Source: Zymoseptoria tritici IPO323
Taxonomy: Eukaryota; Ascomycota; Dothideomycetes; Mycosphaerellales; Mycosphaerellaceae
NCBI RefSeq assembly: GCF_000219625.1
Contig: NC_018205.1
Span: 620,001 to 684,000, forward strand
Length of the DNA stretch: 64,000 nt
Direction: 5' to 3'
Shown: positions 44,496-56,185 of the stretch, piece after piece
Position numbering within the stretch: the stretch's first letter is position 1
Layout of the letters: each line of letters starts with the position of its first letter
Notes under the pieces: generated by a model
Seen by the model: the letters and a program-made list of their open reading frames with translations, nothing else
What the model was told of the DNA's origin: nothing
Database searches by the model: none
Made by a program: the position numbers and the translations under genes

Positions 44496-45485
44496 CTTCG
44501 TCTTTCATTCTTCCGGGTTATTACCGACTGCGTCGCCCGTGCTGTCCTCGGCGCCTAGTTCCATTCAAGTTATCCAGTCTCGTGTTTTCGCAGGCGCATT
44601 GAATGGTAGATGGGTGGGATAGCTCGGCGATGTTTTGCTTTGCGGACAAGATGTCGAAGGAGAGCGGCTTCAAGGGGAACAGCGCTTCGTTCTGGCTAAG
44701 AATGGTGTTGCTGGAGACATGGTATTTGTAAACCGCGGAGCTCTGGTGGCGTGGGAGAGGCCTTTGTTAGCAAGTGCCATGGCTGTGGCAGATTTGGACG
44801 CTGGTCGCGTGAAATTTGGAGGTCAGCGAGTGATGAAGGTCAGCGAGTGGTAAAGGTCAGCGAGTGGTAAAGGTCAGCGAGTGATGAAGGTCAGTAAGTT
44901 GTGAAGGTCAGTCGAGTGGCAGATGTGACTTGAGTCGAGTAGCGGGCACGTGACCTCGGTCATCAGCCCTAACTTCGGTCATCACTATCAGCCCTGAACT
45001 TCCAAAAAAAGGCGGATCAGCTGGCGAAGTCAACGTCGTTCACACCTGTATATCAGCACAAGACAGTACGCTTACCGAAATTCTGAGTCGACAGAACGAC
45101 AGAATACTTCCTTAAGGTACGAATCGTACGAGATACTGCCATCCTGAAGTAGAGGGCTTGTCGCAGCCGGTCCGCTTGTTCTGGAAGTCCGGAGATCAGT
45201 TCGTTAGTCGTCAAGGCTAAGGTATTCAGTCGGTCGTCAAGGCGGCTAACTAGTTCTAACGGAAGTTTCGGTCCGGTCCACCTGCATCCGCCGACTCGAC
45301 CTCACCTCACCACCTCGAGCTTGTCGATTCCGTTTGATCAATTTGCTATCCCTACCTACCTTACTATACCTCATCGCGACAGGACTTCCTCCATCCACCA
45401 GCCTGAAAGCATCTACCTTTTCTTTCCCGGATTCCGCAAATGCCTCCTCCTCCTCTTCTTCTTCTCCTCCCTTACATCCACTGAG
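44496..45485. other. Intergenic with a 17-bp minisatellite
   Basis: Nothing coding is seen. From about 45050 to 45485 the sequence becomes pyrimidine-rich, like a 5' leader of the next candidate. Confidence 0.45.
44820..44920. repeat. 17-bp minisatellite, about six units
   Basis: The unit AGGTCAGCGAGTGATGA/AGGTCAGCGAGTGGTAA starts at 44820 and decays after the fifth unit. Confidence 0.85.
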
Positions 45486-45752
45486 ATGGACACTTCAAGA
45501 CAGACTTATACGCGATCGGAACCACACTCCACCGACATAAAGGCTCATGCGCAAGTCTCGCCTGGAGGAGAATCGGAGCACCATGTCAAGGAAAAGGAAG
45601 GAGTGGAAGACTTTGAGTTGAAAAGCGTTTTGGAATCTTCCCAAGGCGCCTCGGCCGAACGGAAAGCTGCACCATACGACAAACGCCGCCACCACCACTC
45701 GGCACACTGTCTTGCACCATCTCTGGATCCATGCCGCCGTCGGGAGATCTGA
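45486..45752 (+). CDS. Possible 5' part of a gene, 88 codons
   Basis: ATG 45486 (MDTSRQTYTRSEPHS) is preceded by a pyrimidine-rich leader and followed by hydrophilic, acidic sequence (HHVKEKEGVEDFELKSV) that resembles cytosolic N-termini of fungal transporters. The next 300 bp do not show a transmembrane domain, so any longer gene is truncated here. Low confidence. Confidence 0.3.
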   Translation: MDTSRQTYTRSEPHSTDIKAHAQVSPGGESEHHVKEKEGVEDFELKSVLESSQGASAERKAAPYDKRRHHHSAHCLAPSLDPCRRREI

Positions 45753-48315
45753 ATACCTCTTATCTGCTCGTAACAACACAATCCACCGACACCGATTGAT
45801 AGGAAAGATGGTGGCGGCGGACAAGAAACGATGCCGGAAGGTTGGAAAGGACTCGCTCAATCTCCCGATCGGCCAGGCAGCAGCTATGATGGTGGGCGAA
45901 CCGTTGCAAGGATTGGTCGGGGCTGGCGGGATAAGAAATAGTATGCAAATGAAGGCTTTTCATCCAGATCCCTATCCATCTATCCATCCATCCTCTGCCC
46001 TCCTCCCTCCTCCTCTGATCGTCTTTCCATCTTTGCCTCGCTGTTGTACATTTCATTCCCTTCGGCGCACTCGGCACCTTTCCTGTCCGGACGTCGCGCT
46101 CCGCCTGCTAATCCACCCAAAGTCCGCCCTGTCTCCTACTCCTGCACCTCCCTCGCCGTCTAGCTCGCCCGGCCCACTTCGCCTCACTACCGCGCCCGCG
46201 CACGCGCACGCCTGTTCCCCGCTCTCCTGGCCCCACCGCATCCTCCTCCTCCTCCTCCTCCGCCGCCGGAAACCCCCGCCACCGGACTACTACGTGGCAC
46301 GTCCACGCCCTCCTCGTGCTCTCCGCCCTGCTCTAGTCCATGCCCCACCTAAGCCGCACCTACGCCGGCGTCGGGACGGATTTATAGATTCCTCTATGCT
46401 CGAGGGCGTCGCTAGGCGCGAGGGATGCGAGGGAGGAGGAGGAGATTAGTCGGGCTTGGGGGCTAGCGACCTATACGTTTGTAGGAGGGGAAAGCGTTAG
46501 GGGAGGAGTATATAGTGTTGTCGAGGAGAAGCCGGCGATAATAATAATAATAATAATAGATCCGGGATTTATCGAGAAAAATCTCCGTATCTAGTTTAAC
46601 TATCCTCTTTTTTGTCTAATAAAATTAGATTCAAAAATACTTTTTAGTCTACGTTTTCGTTCTATCGTAGCGAGCAAAGTGTTAAGAAGGGGCTATACGT
46701 TCTAAAAAGGAGATTTGTTAGGAATACATTTCTTTTTTAGGATTCCCTTACCGCCTCGCTCGAGAACTGCCTCTACGATCTAGCTCCCGCGCAAGCCCTT
46801 CCGACACTATATAAGGAGAGACCCGAACTCAAGTTAGGGTAACGGATTTCTCCGACTAAAATCTTCCCATCTTCGATGCAAAAAAAAAAAAAAAGGCTGG
46901 GTGAAATTTGGATATCTCTCCTTCGATTCGAAAAGCAGCTCCGGCCGAAAAGCCCCTCCCGTTTGCCTACTAGAGCAACCATGTTCGCCCCCAACGTCCG
47001 TCGTTGGGATCTTAAGCTACGCGAGGAGTTATGTCCCACAGATTAGATAGGAAAGGAGGAGAGAGAGGGGGGTGTTCGCGTTAGCTTGAGGGAGGCGGTT
47101 CCCCGATTAGGAAAGCATTCATTCTTCACTTTGCTCTAGAAGGCTGCGGTGGGGAGAGCTCAAGGTTCGTTGGTCCCGCGGCGCAGATGCGAGAAAGAGC
47201 AAGCAAGCAAGCAGTTTGAATGAGGTCAAGGGCGCGAATGGAACTTGATCTATACGTATTCATTCAATCCATTCACTCATCGTTCTCCTGCTCCTCCTCC
47301 TCCTCTAACATTCTCGGTTCTGCTGTCCACTTTAGAATCCCCATACTTTAAGCCCTACACTTCGCACCCGCCTATTACGTAGCACGCACGGCTACGGAGC
47401 GGCACCGTCTTTTCTCTCGCTTGAAACCGGGGAATTCTTGGGCCTTTTCAAGGACGACGGCGGACAGTGCTAACACGCTTTTAGGAATGGGCAAAAAAAA
47501 AAACCAGAACAGGACTCACCGCGGACGGGCGAGACCATGCGAGTACCGCTGAGAACATCGCAGCAGCGGTAGGCCTTCTTTCCGGAGCCCATTAGGAGAG
47601 CCACACTAACCGCTGTCGAATTCGTAGAAAAATTGAAGAAGCAGCTGGCAATGCATCCCTCGGGGGAAGTTATTCAGCACCATTCTCGGTTACGATGCAG
47701 TTTGTATCGCAGACAAATGATCGATTTAACAACACTGCAAAGCTTGCAGGGGGGCCCTTGGTAAGATGGATGGCCTCGATCCACCAGAAAAAAAAAAGGG
47801 ACCGACGGACTTGTGGCAGCCATTCAAGCACGACATCTGTAGCAATACAGCCATCGATCACGGCCAACCAGGCCAGAAATTGCACAGCTCGAGAGGTGTC
47901 ATGCGGGCGGCAGCGATGGCTCGCCCTCAGGCCGACTAGCTCGTGGACGGAAAGGATGTGTGTGACACCAAGACTCCATCGATCAGCGAGAGGATATATA
48001 TATATCCCTTTGGATCCGAGTGTCGGCGACCCGACTCGAGTTGACGCAGCATCTCCGGGTGGGGCCACGCGCTTGGCTGGACATACCAGCCGCACACCAT
48101 TCGGGGGTGGTCGTAGGGCGTGATCGACAACAGCCTCTCTTCACTCACTTGCTCGGGGATTGCGATGGCGATGTCGATCTCATTCGAGGCTCGATAGCAA
48201 TGTACGAGCAAGTTGCGAGACCTCCCATCTCGCTGGTCTTCTGGAACAACCTGCCGGCGCCGAAGATGACAATCACATTCCTGCACGAGCCCGTACATCC
48301 TCTTCCTAAATCTTG
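45753..48315. other. Gene-poor, AT-enriched, partly RIP-like
   Basis: 45.75-46.45 kb is C-rich low complexity. 46.45-47.05 kb is AT-enriched with few CA/TG and an (AAT)n run at about 46538-46558, suggesting an old RIPed fragment. A 15-base poly-A lies at about 46880. 47.1-48.3 kb has open frames on both strands (for example 47695-48123 and 48020-48316 forward, 48298-47936 reverse) without a domain or clear choice. Confidence 0.45.
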
Positions 48316-48880
48316 AAGGACATTGCTCTGGATGTCGTAGAGGATCGTGCTCTAGTTCAGGTCACTATTCGGGAATTCATGTTCCTGTGCCCCCCCGAAC
48401 GTATGGGCGAGGCACGGGTGCTGCTGTACTGGGCATAGGACCGGTTTTTCCGTCCCACGGTCAGGGCGTCGAGATAGACCAGCCAGGCTCCCGTATACCA
48501 TCAGCTGCGCGACCAGGATGTCGGCCTTGTTCGTGGCTTCACAAGGTCCTGATCGGGATCACGCACGTCAGCACGTTCAAGTCCGGATCCGCAAACCTTA
48601 CCCACGTACTCGTTCGCGTACGAGAACACGTACACCTTCATGCCATCTGCCTTCATCCTGCTCACGCTCTCGTACGGCCTCGGTCAATTCCGATGCCACA
48701 TTTCAATCGCTACGAAGAATGGCGCGGTACATCGAGTGCCATTCAAGGAATACCTGTGACAAGATTGCCGCAGCGGCGAGATTCGAGCGGAACGATAATG
48801 ATCTTGCAACCTGTCGCTTTCCCTGCTGTGGATTTCTATCGTACAAAGTCCCTTATCGTACAGTCCAGCAAGTAAGCTTC
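48316..48880 (+). pseudogene. Coherent frame with about seven stop codons
   Basis: One frame reads as protein throughout (KDIALDVVEDRALVQVTIRE, MPSAFILLTLSYGLGQF, RVPFKEYL) with no frameshift but with TAG after LLYWA, TAG after VRASR, TGA after FTRS, TGA after KEYL and further TGA/TAA downstream. Stops lie where Trp or Gln would fit. This resembles mild RIP or long-term decay of a once continuous exon. Not recognised. It converges on the 3' end of the next gene. Confidence 0.45.
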
Positions 48881-48899
48881 CCCTCAGACATGTGTTCGC

Positions 48900-51545
48900 T
48901 CAAGCCGACTCGACCAACAATCTTCGATCCATCTCGTACTCGGTGCGTCGTGTAGCGATAAATCCGGCCAGGTAGCGCATATGCTGCTGGACCAGCTCGA
49001 GACGGTCGTTTTGAGGCTCGGCCCTGTTGCGTCGGAAATCTTCCAGCTGTTTCTCCAGTTTGGCAATCTCGGTTCGAGTGTAGTCAGTTGACGTTAGTTT
49101 TCTCTGAGCAGCGAGAGACGCTTCGCAGGATATGATCGCTTGTTGGATGTTGACGTCGTCTTCTGGTCGATCCTTTGGACAGCCAAGGCGGTCCAGGGCC
49201 ACGGAAACGAGGAAACCAATAAGCGTGGCATCGGCAAGGAGGCCTGTGGCGAGAGTTGTCCATGTTTCCAGAGCGTCGCAACACGACGCGCGCTGTCGGT
49301 GAGATTGAGACAAACCTCCCATACCCATCAAAGAAAGACGAGTTGACTGCTTGGTCTTGGTCGGCTCGGGTATCTTGGATATGAGAGTAGTAGAAGAAAA
49401 GAGCAAGTTGTCGACGGTCGCAAGCGCAGCGCCTGTGTCTGTTCTGTCCTCTTTTGCGTTGGACCCAGAGAGCAAAGTGGTCATGGCGTGTGACCAGATG
49501 GGTGGATGTGCGATGACACCGTTCGGAGGTGGGAGTGGAAGATTCAGGCAGACACACGTTGCTACCACGACAAGTGGATAGTAGGTTGAGTCCGTGGCCG
49601 CCAGTGTGAAGTCGAGCTCCTGGATCTCATCGCAATCCTCGTGCTCGCGGCGCAGATGTCGCTTGATGGCGTCCACATCGATGGCTGTCTTGTCCGCGAC
49701 ATATATCTTGCACGCTGGCATCCCGCTCCGATTCTCGATGTATGCACATGCCACGCTTTTTCCGCCTTCATCTGTGTACAGGACACATGTTCGATCGCCT
49801 TGGGGGAGTGGATTGGTATCGTCGACGCGCCGATGCGTGATCTGCAACCCATCTTCTTCGCTTCCGCCTCCTCCGCACACGGCGCGGAGCGAGTTCTCGA
49901 GTACATCTTCGTGCTGTGGGTCGATCGACGGCGTAAGAGTCTCCGAACGATCGAGAATCCTGAGCATGTGGCGTCGCTTGGTGAGGCCTTCATCGTCGGA
50001 GGCTTCCGGTGGCAACTCGCGCTTGAGACGCTTGTGCATGTTGTGCATGTCGCTGTGGGCGATGGGGTGGTGTGGTTTCGCAGCAGCGATTCTGGGAGTG
50101 CCGATCTAAGCCAAGTCAGTCGAGCCGGGCATTAATTGTCGTCTCCCGTTGGAATAGACTCACGGGTGGCAGTGAAGCTCGGGCGGAACTTTGGCTGGGA
50201 GCGAAGATACCGAAGTGGTCAGTGGTGTTTGTTGCTGGTGTGGAAGTGGCAGTAGGAAGTACCTTATCGTGAAGTCGCGCCCCGCGTCGCGGCGGACCGT
50301 CTCCGTCCAGATCGAGTCACGTGCACATTCGCTCAACCTCGAATCATCATCCATGGGCATGACCGGGCTGTCTGAATATGACGTTTCTGAAGGGGCGTCG
50401 TCGTACGAGTCTCCGTTGTGACCTCGACCAACCTCGGGCGACCTTTCGGGCACATCGTCTGGGACATCGTCTTGACTTCCAGCCGATGATGCATGGAAAT
50501 CGTCGTCCTGAGAGTGTGATTCGCGATCGAGCCGTCTCTTCCTGTATGCCGAGGGCGACTTCGAGCGTGACAGCCTCGTCGGTTCGGAATGTTGGCCTGC
50601 TAGAAGCTGGGATCGATTCTTGCTTTGGACGGGTTGTTGGAGGCCTGCTCGATGCGACTTTTTGACGCCATCGAGGCCATCGCCTTCGCCGCGGTCTTCG
50701 TCTCGGATTTCGTCTCCATCCTCATCCTCTCCCGCTTGACTGTCGTTCTCTTCAGTGTCGCTTTCCTTGTCCTCTTGACTGTTGCTGTGAGGTCCATCCC
50801 GATCTCGCCCTTGATCCGCCTTCTTCTGCAATGCTGTTTCTGCCACGTCTGTATCGTACGCCGACCACTCCGAACTCGAACTGACCTTTTGATGCGAGAC
50901 CTGTCCGGATCTCCTCAGACGCTGCGCATCCTTCAGCGCCCGCAGCGCTTTCCTGCGCGACCCAGCCAGCTTTACGAGCTTCCGAACTCCGTCCATGAAC
51001 TTGCGGCTCCCGCACATTTCCTTCCCAAACAGCACATACATCTGCAACGTTGGGTATCGCTTCCATCGCATTGCTTTGGCAAGATATTTGAGTGCCCTCC
51101 GCCAGTTTGCCTTTAGCCTCGCATCCGCACGAGTCTCCAGCTCCTGCGCGTCCTCGTCCGATAGCTCTCCAATCACGGTGCTAGAAGGCCAGTAGATATC
51201 CAGTGTGTCCACTTTCTTAACATCCTCCCACCACCAAGCCCGCAACACTTCTAGAGGTTCCTTGCTAGAGCTTCCAGCATTGCTTCGAGCGCGCACCAGC
51301 GTTTCGTCGGCTTCACCGTCTGTCGCGTTGGCTGCCTCCATTTCCGTGACGTCCGAGGTATCGTTGTCTAGAAGGCGCCGAAGTTGTACGGGACGAGGTG
51401 TCGGGTCCTTCGCATTTTCGCCTTCGGTTCGAGGTTTCGGGTCCTTCGCAGTTTCGCCTTCGGTTCGAGGTTTCGGGTTCTTCGCAATTCCGCCATTGAT
51501 TCGATCGCATGCCGGCGAGGCATGGTGGCCGTACAAGCGAGCCAT
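48900..51545 (-). CDS. Hypothetical 857-residue protein, two exons, possible membrane association
   Basis: Exons 51545-50164 and 50091-48900 are joined by a 72-bp intron (GTGAGT donor, CTGAC branch, CTCCCAG acceptor). Phase 2 matches exactly and fuses two long reverse frames into one 2,574-nt coding sequence. Residues about 20-52 contain three imperfect 12-residue repeats (AKDPKPRTEG). Residues about 135-210 form a basic helical block (WRRALKYLAKAMRWKRYP). Residues about 225-420 are acidic Ser/Asp/Glu-rich. Two hydrophobic segments (YYPLVVVATCVCLNLPL near 630 and GLLADATLIGFLVSVAL near 745) may span a membrane. A charged coiled-coil-like helix follows (IAKLEKQLEDFRRNR). No family is recognised. 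It is the longest intact gene in the window. Confidence 0.75.
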
Positions 51546-51883
51546 GGCGATGTGATTCGTAGGGTGCGGGTGGCGACCACGCTCGAGGGATGTGGGATTT
51601 GCGAGAGTGTACCATAGGTGGTGGTGAGCTGGGTGGCTGCGAACAGGATCGACTACCTGATTACACCTTATGCATGAACGTCGAGCGATTCCGCCTGCGA
51701 CTGCAGTCGCGTGGCGGAAAGGCCCGACGTCCCTCCATGCTCCTTCTTTACTAGATACCAGTCTTCCAGCGTTGCAAAATCCAGTCGCTTCTGGATCAGC
51801 TGACCAAGGTCACCTGATAGCCGGAAAGATGTCGAACGCGATACTACCTTATTAGTATGACAGCTGATCTAACAATCAATATA
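51546..51883. other. Upstream region of the 857-residue gene
   Basis: No gene. This is the presumed promoter side of the reverse gene. The three short repeats that begin inside the gene (TTCGCCTTCGGTTCGAGG type, about 51395-51500) do not extend here. Confidence 0.5.
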
Positions 51884-52023
51884 CGACCAAAATTGTGGCT
51901 GCTAAATCGCTTTTGCGACCGAAATTCTGTCAGCAAAAAGGATATGCGACCAAAACCTGTCCCCATGAATGATTTGCGACCAGAAACTTGTCTGCAAAAG
52001 CGATTTGTGGCCGCTGCCAAATG
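51884..52023 (+). repeat. About 31-bp degenerate tandem array, four to five units
   Basis: Units begin CGACCAAAA or similar and contain CTGTCAGCAAAAAG-like centres (starts at 51884, 51916, 51947, 51977, 52008). Divergence is 20-30 percent by eye. Confidence 0.75.
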
Positions 52024-52347
52024 CGACGACGCATCTTTTGGACACCTGCATCATGATCGACGTTCGCACAAGGAAGAAAACATCCAACGGTTCTGGATTA
52101 TCTGTATGACAGTCAATCTGATGGATCTCACTTCATACCGCTAATGTCATACAGCCTCAGGTGCATTTGAGATTCTGAATGCTGGTGATTGAGGACCGGC
52201 TGTCATACCTGCCGGCTTCCTGCAATAGGCAGTCCGGAAGGCATACGGCGCCGCTCTTCGTCTAACTCACGCAGTCCATCTCACGCGATATGGAGCTCTA
52301 TTAGATTGTCTGAAGGTCATCTTACCGCGCCTGAGGCCCCAAGGAAT

Positions 52348-52706
52348 TATGCGTCACGGGCTGCAAAAAAGTTATGCGACGCGGGCTGCAAAAAATTCAT
52401 GGGCTGCAAAAAGGTTTTCCGGCCTGGGCTTGAAAAATGCTCCTGGGTTGCAAAAAAGGGTTATGCGGCCCAGGCTTATGAAAGATTCCCGGCTGCAAAG
52501 AAGTTATGCGGAACGGGCTTAAAAAATATTATGCGTCCCGGGCTGCAACAAAGTATTGCGGCACCCGGAGGTGCTAGATCAAATTATCGCGGCACCTTGT
52601 AGTGCTGCAACAAAGTATTGCGGCACCCGGAGGTGCTAGAACAACTTATGCGGCCCCTGCTTGGAAAAGTTTATGCGTCCCGGGCCCGAAAAGGTTTATG
52701 AAGAAG
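52348..52706 (+). repeat. About 25-bp degenerate tandem array, about 15 units
   Basis: Units run TTATGCGGCCCGGGCTGCAA followed by 3-5 A and G. Two longer units near 52560-52650 carry GGCACCCGGAGGTGCTAGA. The array is related in content to the 31-bp array (shared ATGCG and CTGCAAAAA blocks). One forward frame reads through it as K-L-C-x-A/P-G-L/C-K repeats (52189-52602), probably incidental. Confidence 0.75.
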
Positions 52707-53400
52707 TTATTTGACTTGCCTCCATTGCCTATTGCCGCATTACATACATTCAACGGCCTCACCACATTCAACGGCCTCACCTCACCACATTCACCGGCCT
52801 TATTACCAGATCATCAGCCGCGTCCCACGCATCAGCATTTGCCGCATAGGCTCCATTTGGCAGGCAACAGCGTCGCGAAAGAAAATGACAACGACAACGA
52901 TAACAACGACGACAACCGCCAATCCGATATTCGGCCGCTACGACTTTACTTTCGCGCCTCCAATTCACAATGGGCGGCTTGTTCAGTGCATCGCCCACGG
53001 CCCCACGCAGCAACATTTCGATACCTCACCTTGAAATGCACATCGACACCGACCTTGCCAGAGCTCTCGCATGGGCCTTCATCATCGATTTCATCATGCG
53101 TCCCCCTCGACACCCTCCTCTCAATGCCTGTTCACGCGCGACCTCCCAAGGAAGCTCATATCCTCCCACCGCCGCCTTTACCTCCGCGCACCAGGAAATG
53201 GCGACCTTGTGCCTGCGAGCTTGACGTAACGCCACTGATCGTTTGTTGAAAGTTGGGGACAAGAAGAGCGCTGAAGTGGTGGACAGCATTGGCGAGCCAG
53301 GGACTTTTGGCGATGAGATCTCCCGCTGCAAGGAACAGGTGGACACACTCAAGGCGATCAAGGAAAAGATGGCCACACCCAGGACCTGACAGCACCTCTT
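52707..53400 (+). pseudogene. Gene remnants after the array
   Basis: ATG 52970 opens 84 codons (MGGLFSASPTAPRSN), and another frame at about 53245-53390 reads KVGDKKSAEVVDSIG and CKEQVDTLKAIKEK, a charged helix ending at a TGA. The two are not joined by visible splice signals. Small direct rep eats (TTCAACGGCCTCACC) occur at about 52747-52785. Unrecognised. Confidence 0.3.
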
Positions 53401-54635
53401 CTCACTACCAGACATGAGACTTCCGCGTTGTGGAAGAGGGTGTTGCAGGCGATCTCAGAGTCAAAGGAAGCGCTGGGGCGGGCGCTGGAGGATTCGCAGG
53501 AAGAAGTGAACAAAGCATCCGTTGGTGATGCTTGATCACTACACGGAGGCTCACATGATCACATCTGCGGCTATTGCTGGCCACTTCACATTCGAAGGGA
53601 GCGCTGGGCTCGGCGTCGGGGAATTTGAATTTGCAGGAGGAAGTGAACGAAGGTTGCGTCGGGCATACGCTATAATTGTTCACGAATGTTTCTCCTCCGG
53701 CATCTTTGCACCTATCTCGAGACGCATCTCCGCCCGCGACATACTTTACCGCATTATCGTCCTTGGACTCTTCAATGTCACACACCCCTCGCAACCCGCA
53801 AAAACACCTTTCAAAACGATACATTATCCTACGAGACCGACATTTCTCCCCGATCCGGACGACGAATGAAGGAAGCGGAGAAGCAGAAGGAGACATACAG
53901 CTTCGCTGATCAGCTCGTGGCGGCGTTGAGTATCAAGCATCCGGAGGGAAAAGCTCACAACGAGGAAGAAGGCGAGGAGGAGGACGACGGCGGCACAGTC
54001 GATGGCATTATTGTTCGTCGATGGGGAAGAGGATGGCACAGTCGACAGCACATCCAACGGCACGCCCATTAAGCTACGACCTTACCAAGTCGAATCTGCT
54101 CGATATTGGCAGGATCCGACCAAGACGACACATCGGAAGTCAGGGAGCTGGACGATTGCCCTACCGCCGATCTCTTCCCTCCTCCTTAGCCTCCACCTCA
54201 GCGCTCATCTTCCTCACGGCCTACCTGGCTTCACCAAGCATCTTGCGCCTTTTCGAACGCGTCGCTGCAGCTCAGCTCTTGTTCCCACCTGCTGCCGTCG
54301 AGGCCAGCACTGTGGTAATTGTATCGACGCCCTGATCAGCCTCACTGCCGCGGAGGATGCACTGCCATTCCAGTCGTCGAGTGCCGACGGTAGGTGATGC
54401 GAGTCTCCAGGATGTTGACGATGAACGAGAGAATCAAGAGAGGGCGGGACGACAAGGAGATGTGCGCGCGCGTCAGAGCCAGCATTGCCTTGATGAGACC
54501 TTCAAAACCCGCCTCAGCACTTCGCTCACGGCCCAGACGTCCAGCTCATTCGGCCCAACATAGCTGAATTCCCGAGTTTGAGGACTGCGCCGAGTTTGTT
54601 GGTGGCGAGGTTGTGATTCTGCCGGATCAAGCGTC
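53401..54635 (+). pseudogene. Further frame-switching coding remnants
   Basis: Protein-like pieces lie in three frames: about 53425-53530 (LQAISESKEALGRALEDSQE), 53868-54070 (MKEAEKQKETYSFADQLVAA then Glu-rich), and 54002-54110 (DSTSNGTPIKLRPYQVESARYW). The LRPYQVESARYW string faintly recalls the first motif of SNF2-type helicases, but no Walker box follows, so this is not claimed. A 26-bp near repeat (GCAGGARGAAGTGAACRAAG) occurs at 53500 and 53635. Confidence 0.3.
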
Positions 54636-55711
54636 GTCGTGTCGTCTGACGTTGTGCAAGTATTTCGTGCGCATGTCGGACGTCTGAACGACTTTCTAAC
54701 AAGGTCGAGCGTCGATGTCTTGCGAATCACCTGGTATAGTCTCATCAATACGACATTACCGGGCTTCTCGATTGATTTTGTTGGACTATACACAGTTTGC
54801 AAGGCATCTTCACAAGCACTACCTCAAACGAAACGACTCCTTCAAACGACCAGTTCCAACGACCCTGCTATAGCCGGCCTCACGGTCATACAATGCCGAC
54901 TTTCCGCCCCTTCCGGCGTCAAATCGACCGGGCGGAGATGCAGGCAGCACGGCGAGCGCAGCCTTTACACTTGCGGAGTGGAAATCGCAGCCGATTGATT
55001 TTCGAAGCGGATCGACTGCGTGGCTATCCTGCTTGGTGCGTCAGGTTTTCGACGTACATTACACGTTACTGCGAAGCACATCGAATCGGTTGTCTACGGG
55101 CCAATAACTACTCACAGAACAGGCGGCGTGAGCTTCGAGCCCATCTTTCGTAGATATGAGCACGACTTTGCCGACGAGATCGACATTGATGAACCAAGGT
55201 CGCTTCGAGCGCATCTTCCGCAAAGATGAGCACGACCTCACCGAAGTATGAGCTTAACTTGACCAAAGCAGGCGGCGAGACGAGGTCGACATTGGATCCG
55301 GCTGGTTGCACAATGACCACTTGCAGAGCAAGCGGCAGGAGATTGGAGCGCATCCTCGGCAAGTACGAGCACGACTTCACCGAAGCAGGCGACGGGATGA
55401 CGTTGACATTGAATCTGGCGAGATTGTAGCAAGAGCGCATCTTCTCGGTTTGCGAAGACATCTCGAGAAAAGCTAGGACATGAAGGAGACGAAGAAGACG
55501 AGGATGCAGAAGGTCAGACCGATGACGGCGAGGACGATGCAGAAGATCGGACGGATGACGAGAACGACAGGCAAGATCAGAGTGATAGCACGGTCGAGAT
55601 GGACGAAGGCAACAACATTGATACGTTCGAGAGGCTTTTTACGGGAAACCTTCCGCGCCTTGAAGAGACCGCCGCTACCACGCCTGGCTTAACTTCTCGT
55701 CGGTGAAACCA
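54636..55711 (+). pseudogene. Relic with internal repeats and acidic tail
   Basis: A frame from about 54636 to 55130 is protein-like with several stops (LLDYTQFARHLHKHYLKRND). At 55140-55430 an approximately 95-bp segment is repeated three times (ATCTTTCGTAGATATGAGCACGA type, each with a GACATTGA end). The frame at about 55460-55725 encodes an acidic Asp/Glu stretch (GDEEDEDAEGQTDDGEDDAE) ending at TGA. Frames do not connect. Unrecognised. Confidence 0.35.
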
Positions 55712-55724
55712 TGCGCCCGTAGAC

Positions 55725-55846
55725 GATCTGGACGCATCGATCGAGACCAGCGCATCGGGCACATCAACCGTCGACAGGATTGCTCGATCTGGACGCATCG
55801 ATCGAGACCAGCGCGTCGGGCACATCGACGCCAACAGGATTGCTCG
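55725..55846 (+). repeat. About 61-bp tandem duplication with a 1-nt indel
   Basis: The segment starting GATCTGGACGCATCGATCGA at 55726 is repeated directly at 55787 with a few substitutions and one base fewer, which shifts the frame. Confidence 0.8.
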
Positions 55847-56185
55847 CTCAGGTGCCCGCGCTGCAAACCTCCACGTCTACTCTCGCAGCGAACCAAGCGC
55901 CCGACCGTTGACACGGACTCAACTCGTTGTACATCAACGCCGACTGAGTCTCCTCGCTTGGCTTCCCGCCCTGCAGACTTCCATGTCTAATGCGAGGAGG
56001 CGGTTTTGATGCTACTCGACCAACTTCAGTTCTGAGCCCAAATGCCGAGGACAATTGCTCTCTTCCAAAATTCTCCCGTCAACTCTTCAATGTTCATCCT
56101 TTTGGGCCTTGGGCTTTGGTCTCCTTCACCTCCGCATTTCCCGCCTCCGATCTGACCCCAAATCTCCAGTCTCCACCTCACCGTC
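55847..56185. other. No gene seen
   Basis: Short open frames only, with no repeats. This is the presumed 5' flank of the next candidate. Confidence 0.4.

Noticed and set aside
51884..52706. CRISPR-like array
   Set aside because: Units are directly adjacent and degenerate, with no unique spacers, and the organism is a fungus.
54070..54110. SNF2-helicase motif from the string LRPYQVESARYW
   Set aside because: No Walker A, DExH or later motif follows in any frame, and one short string is not enough.
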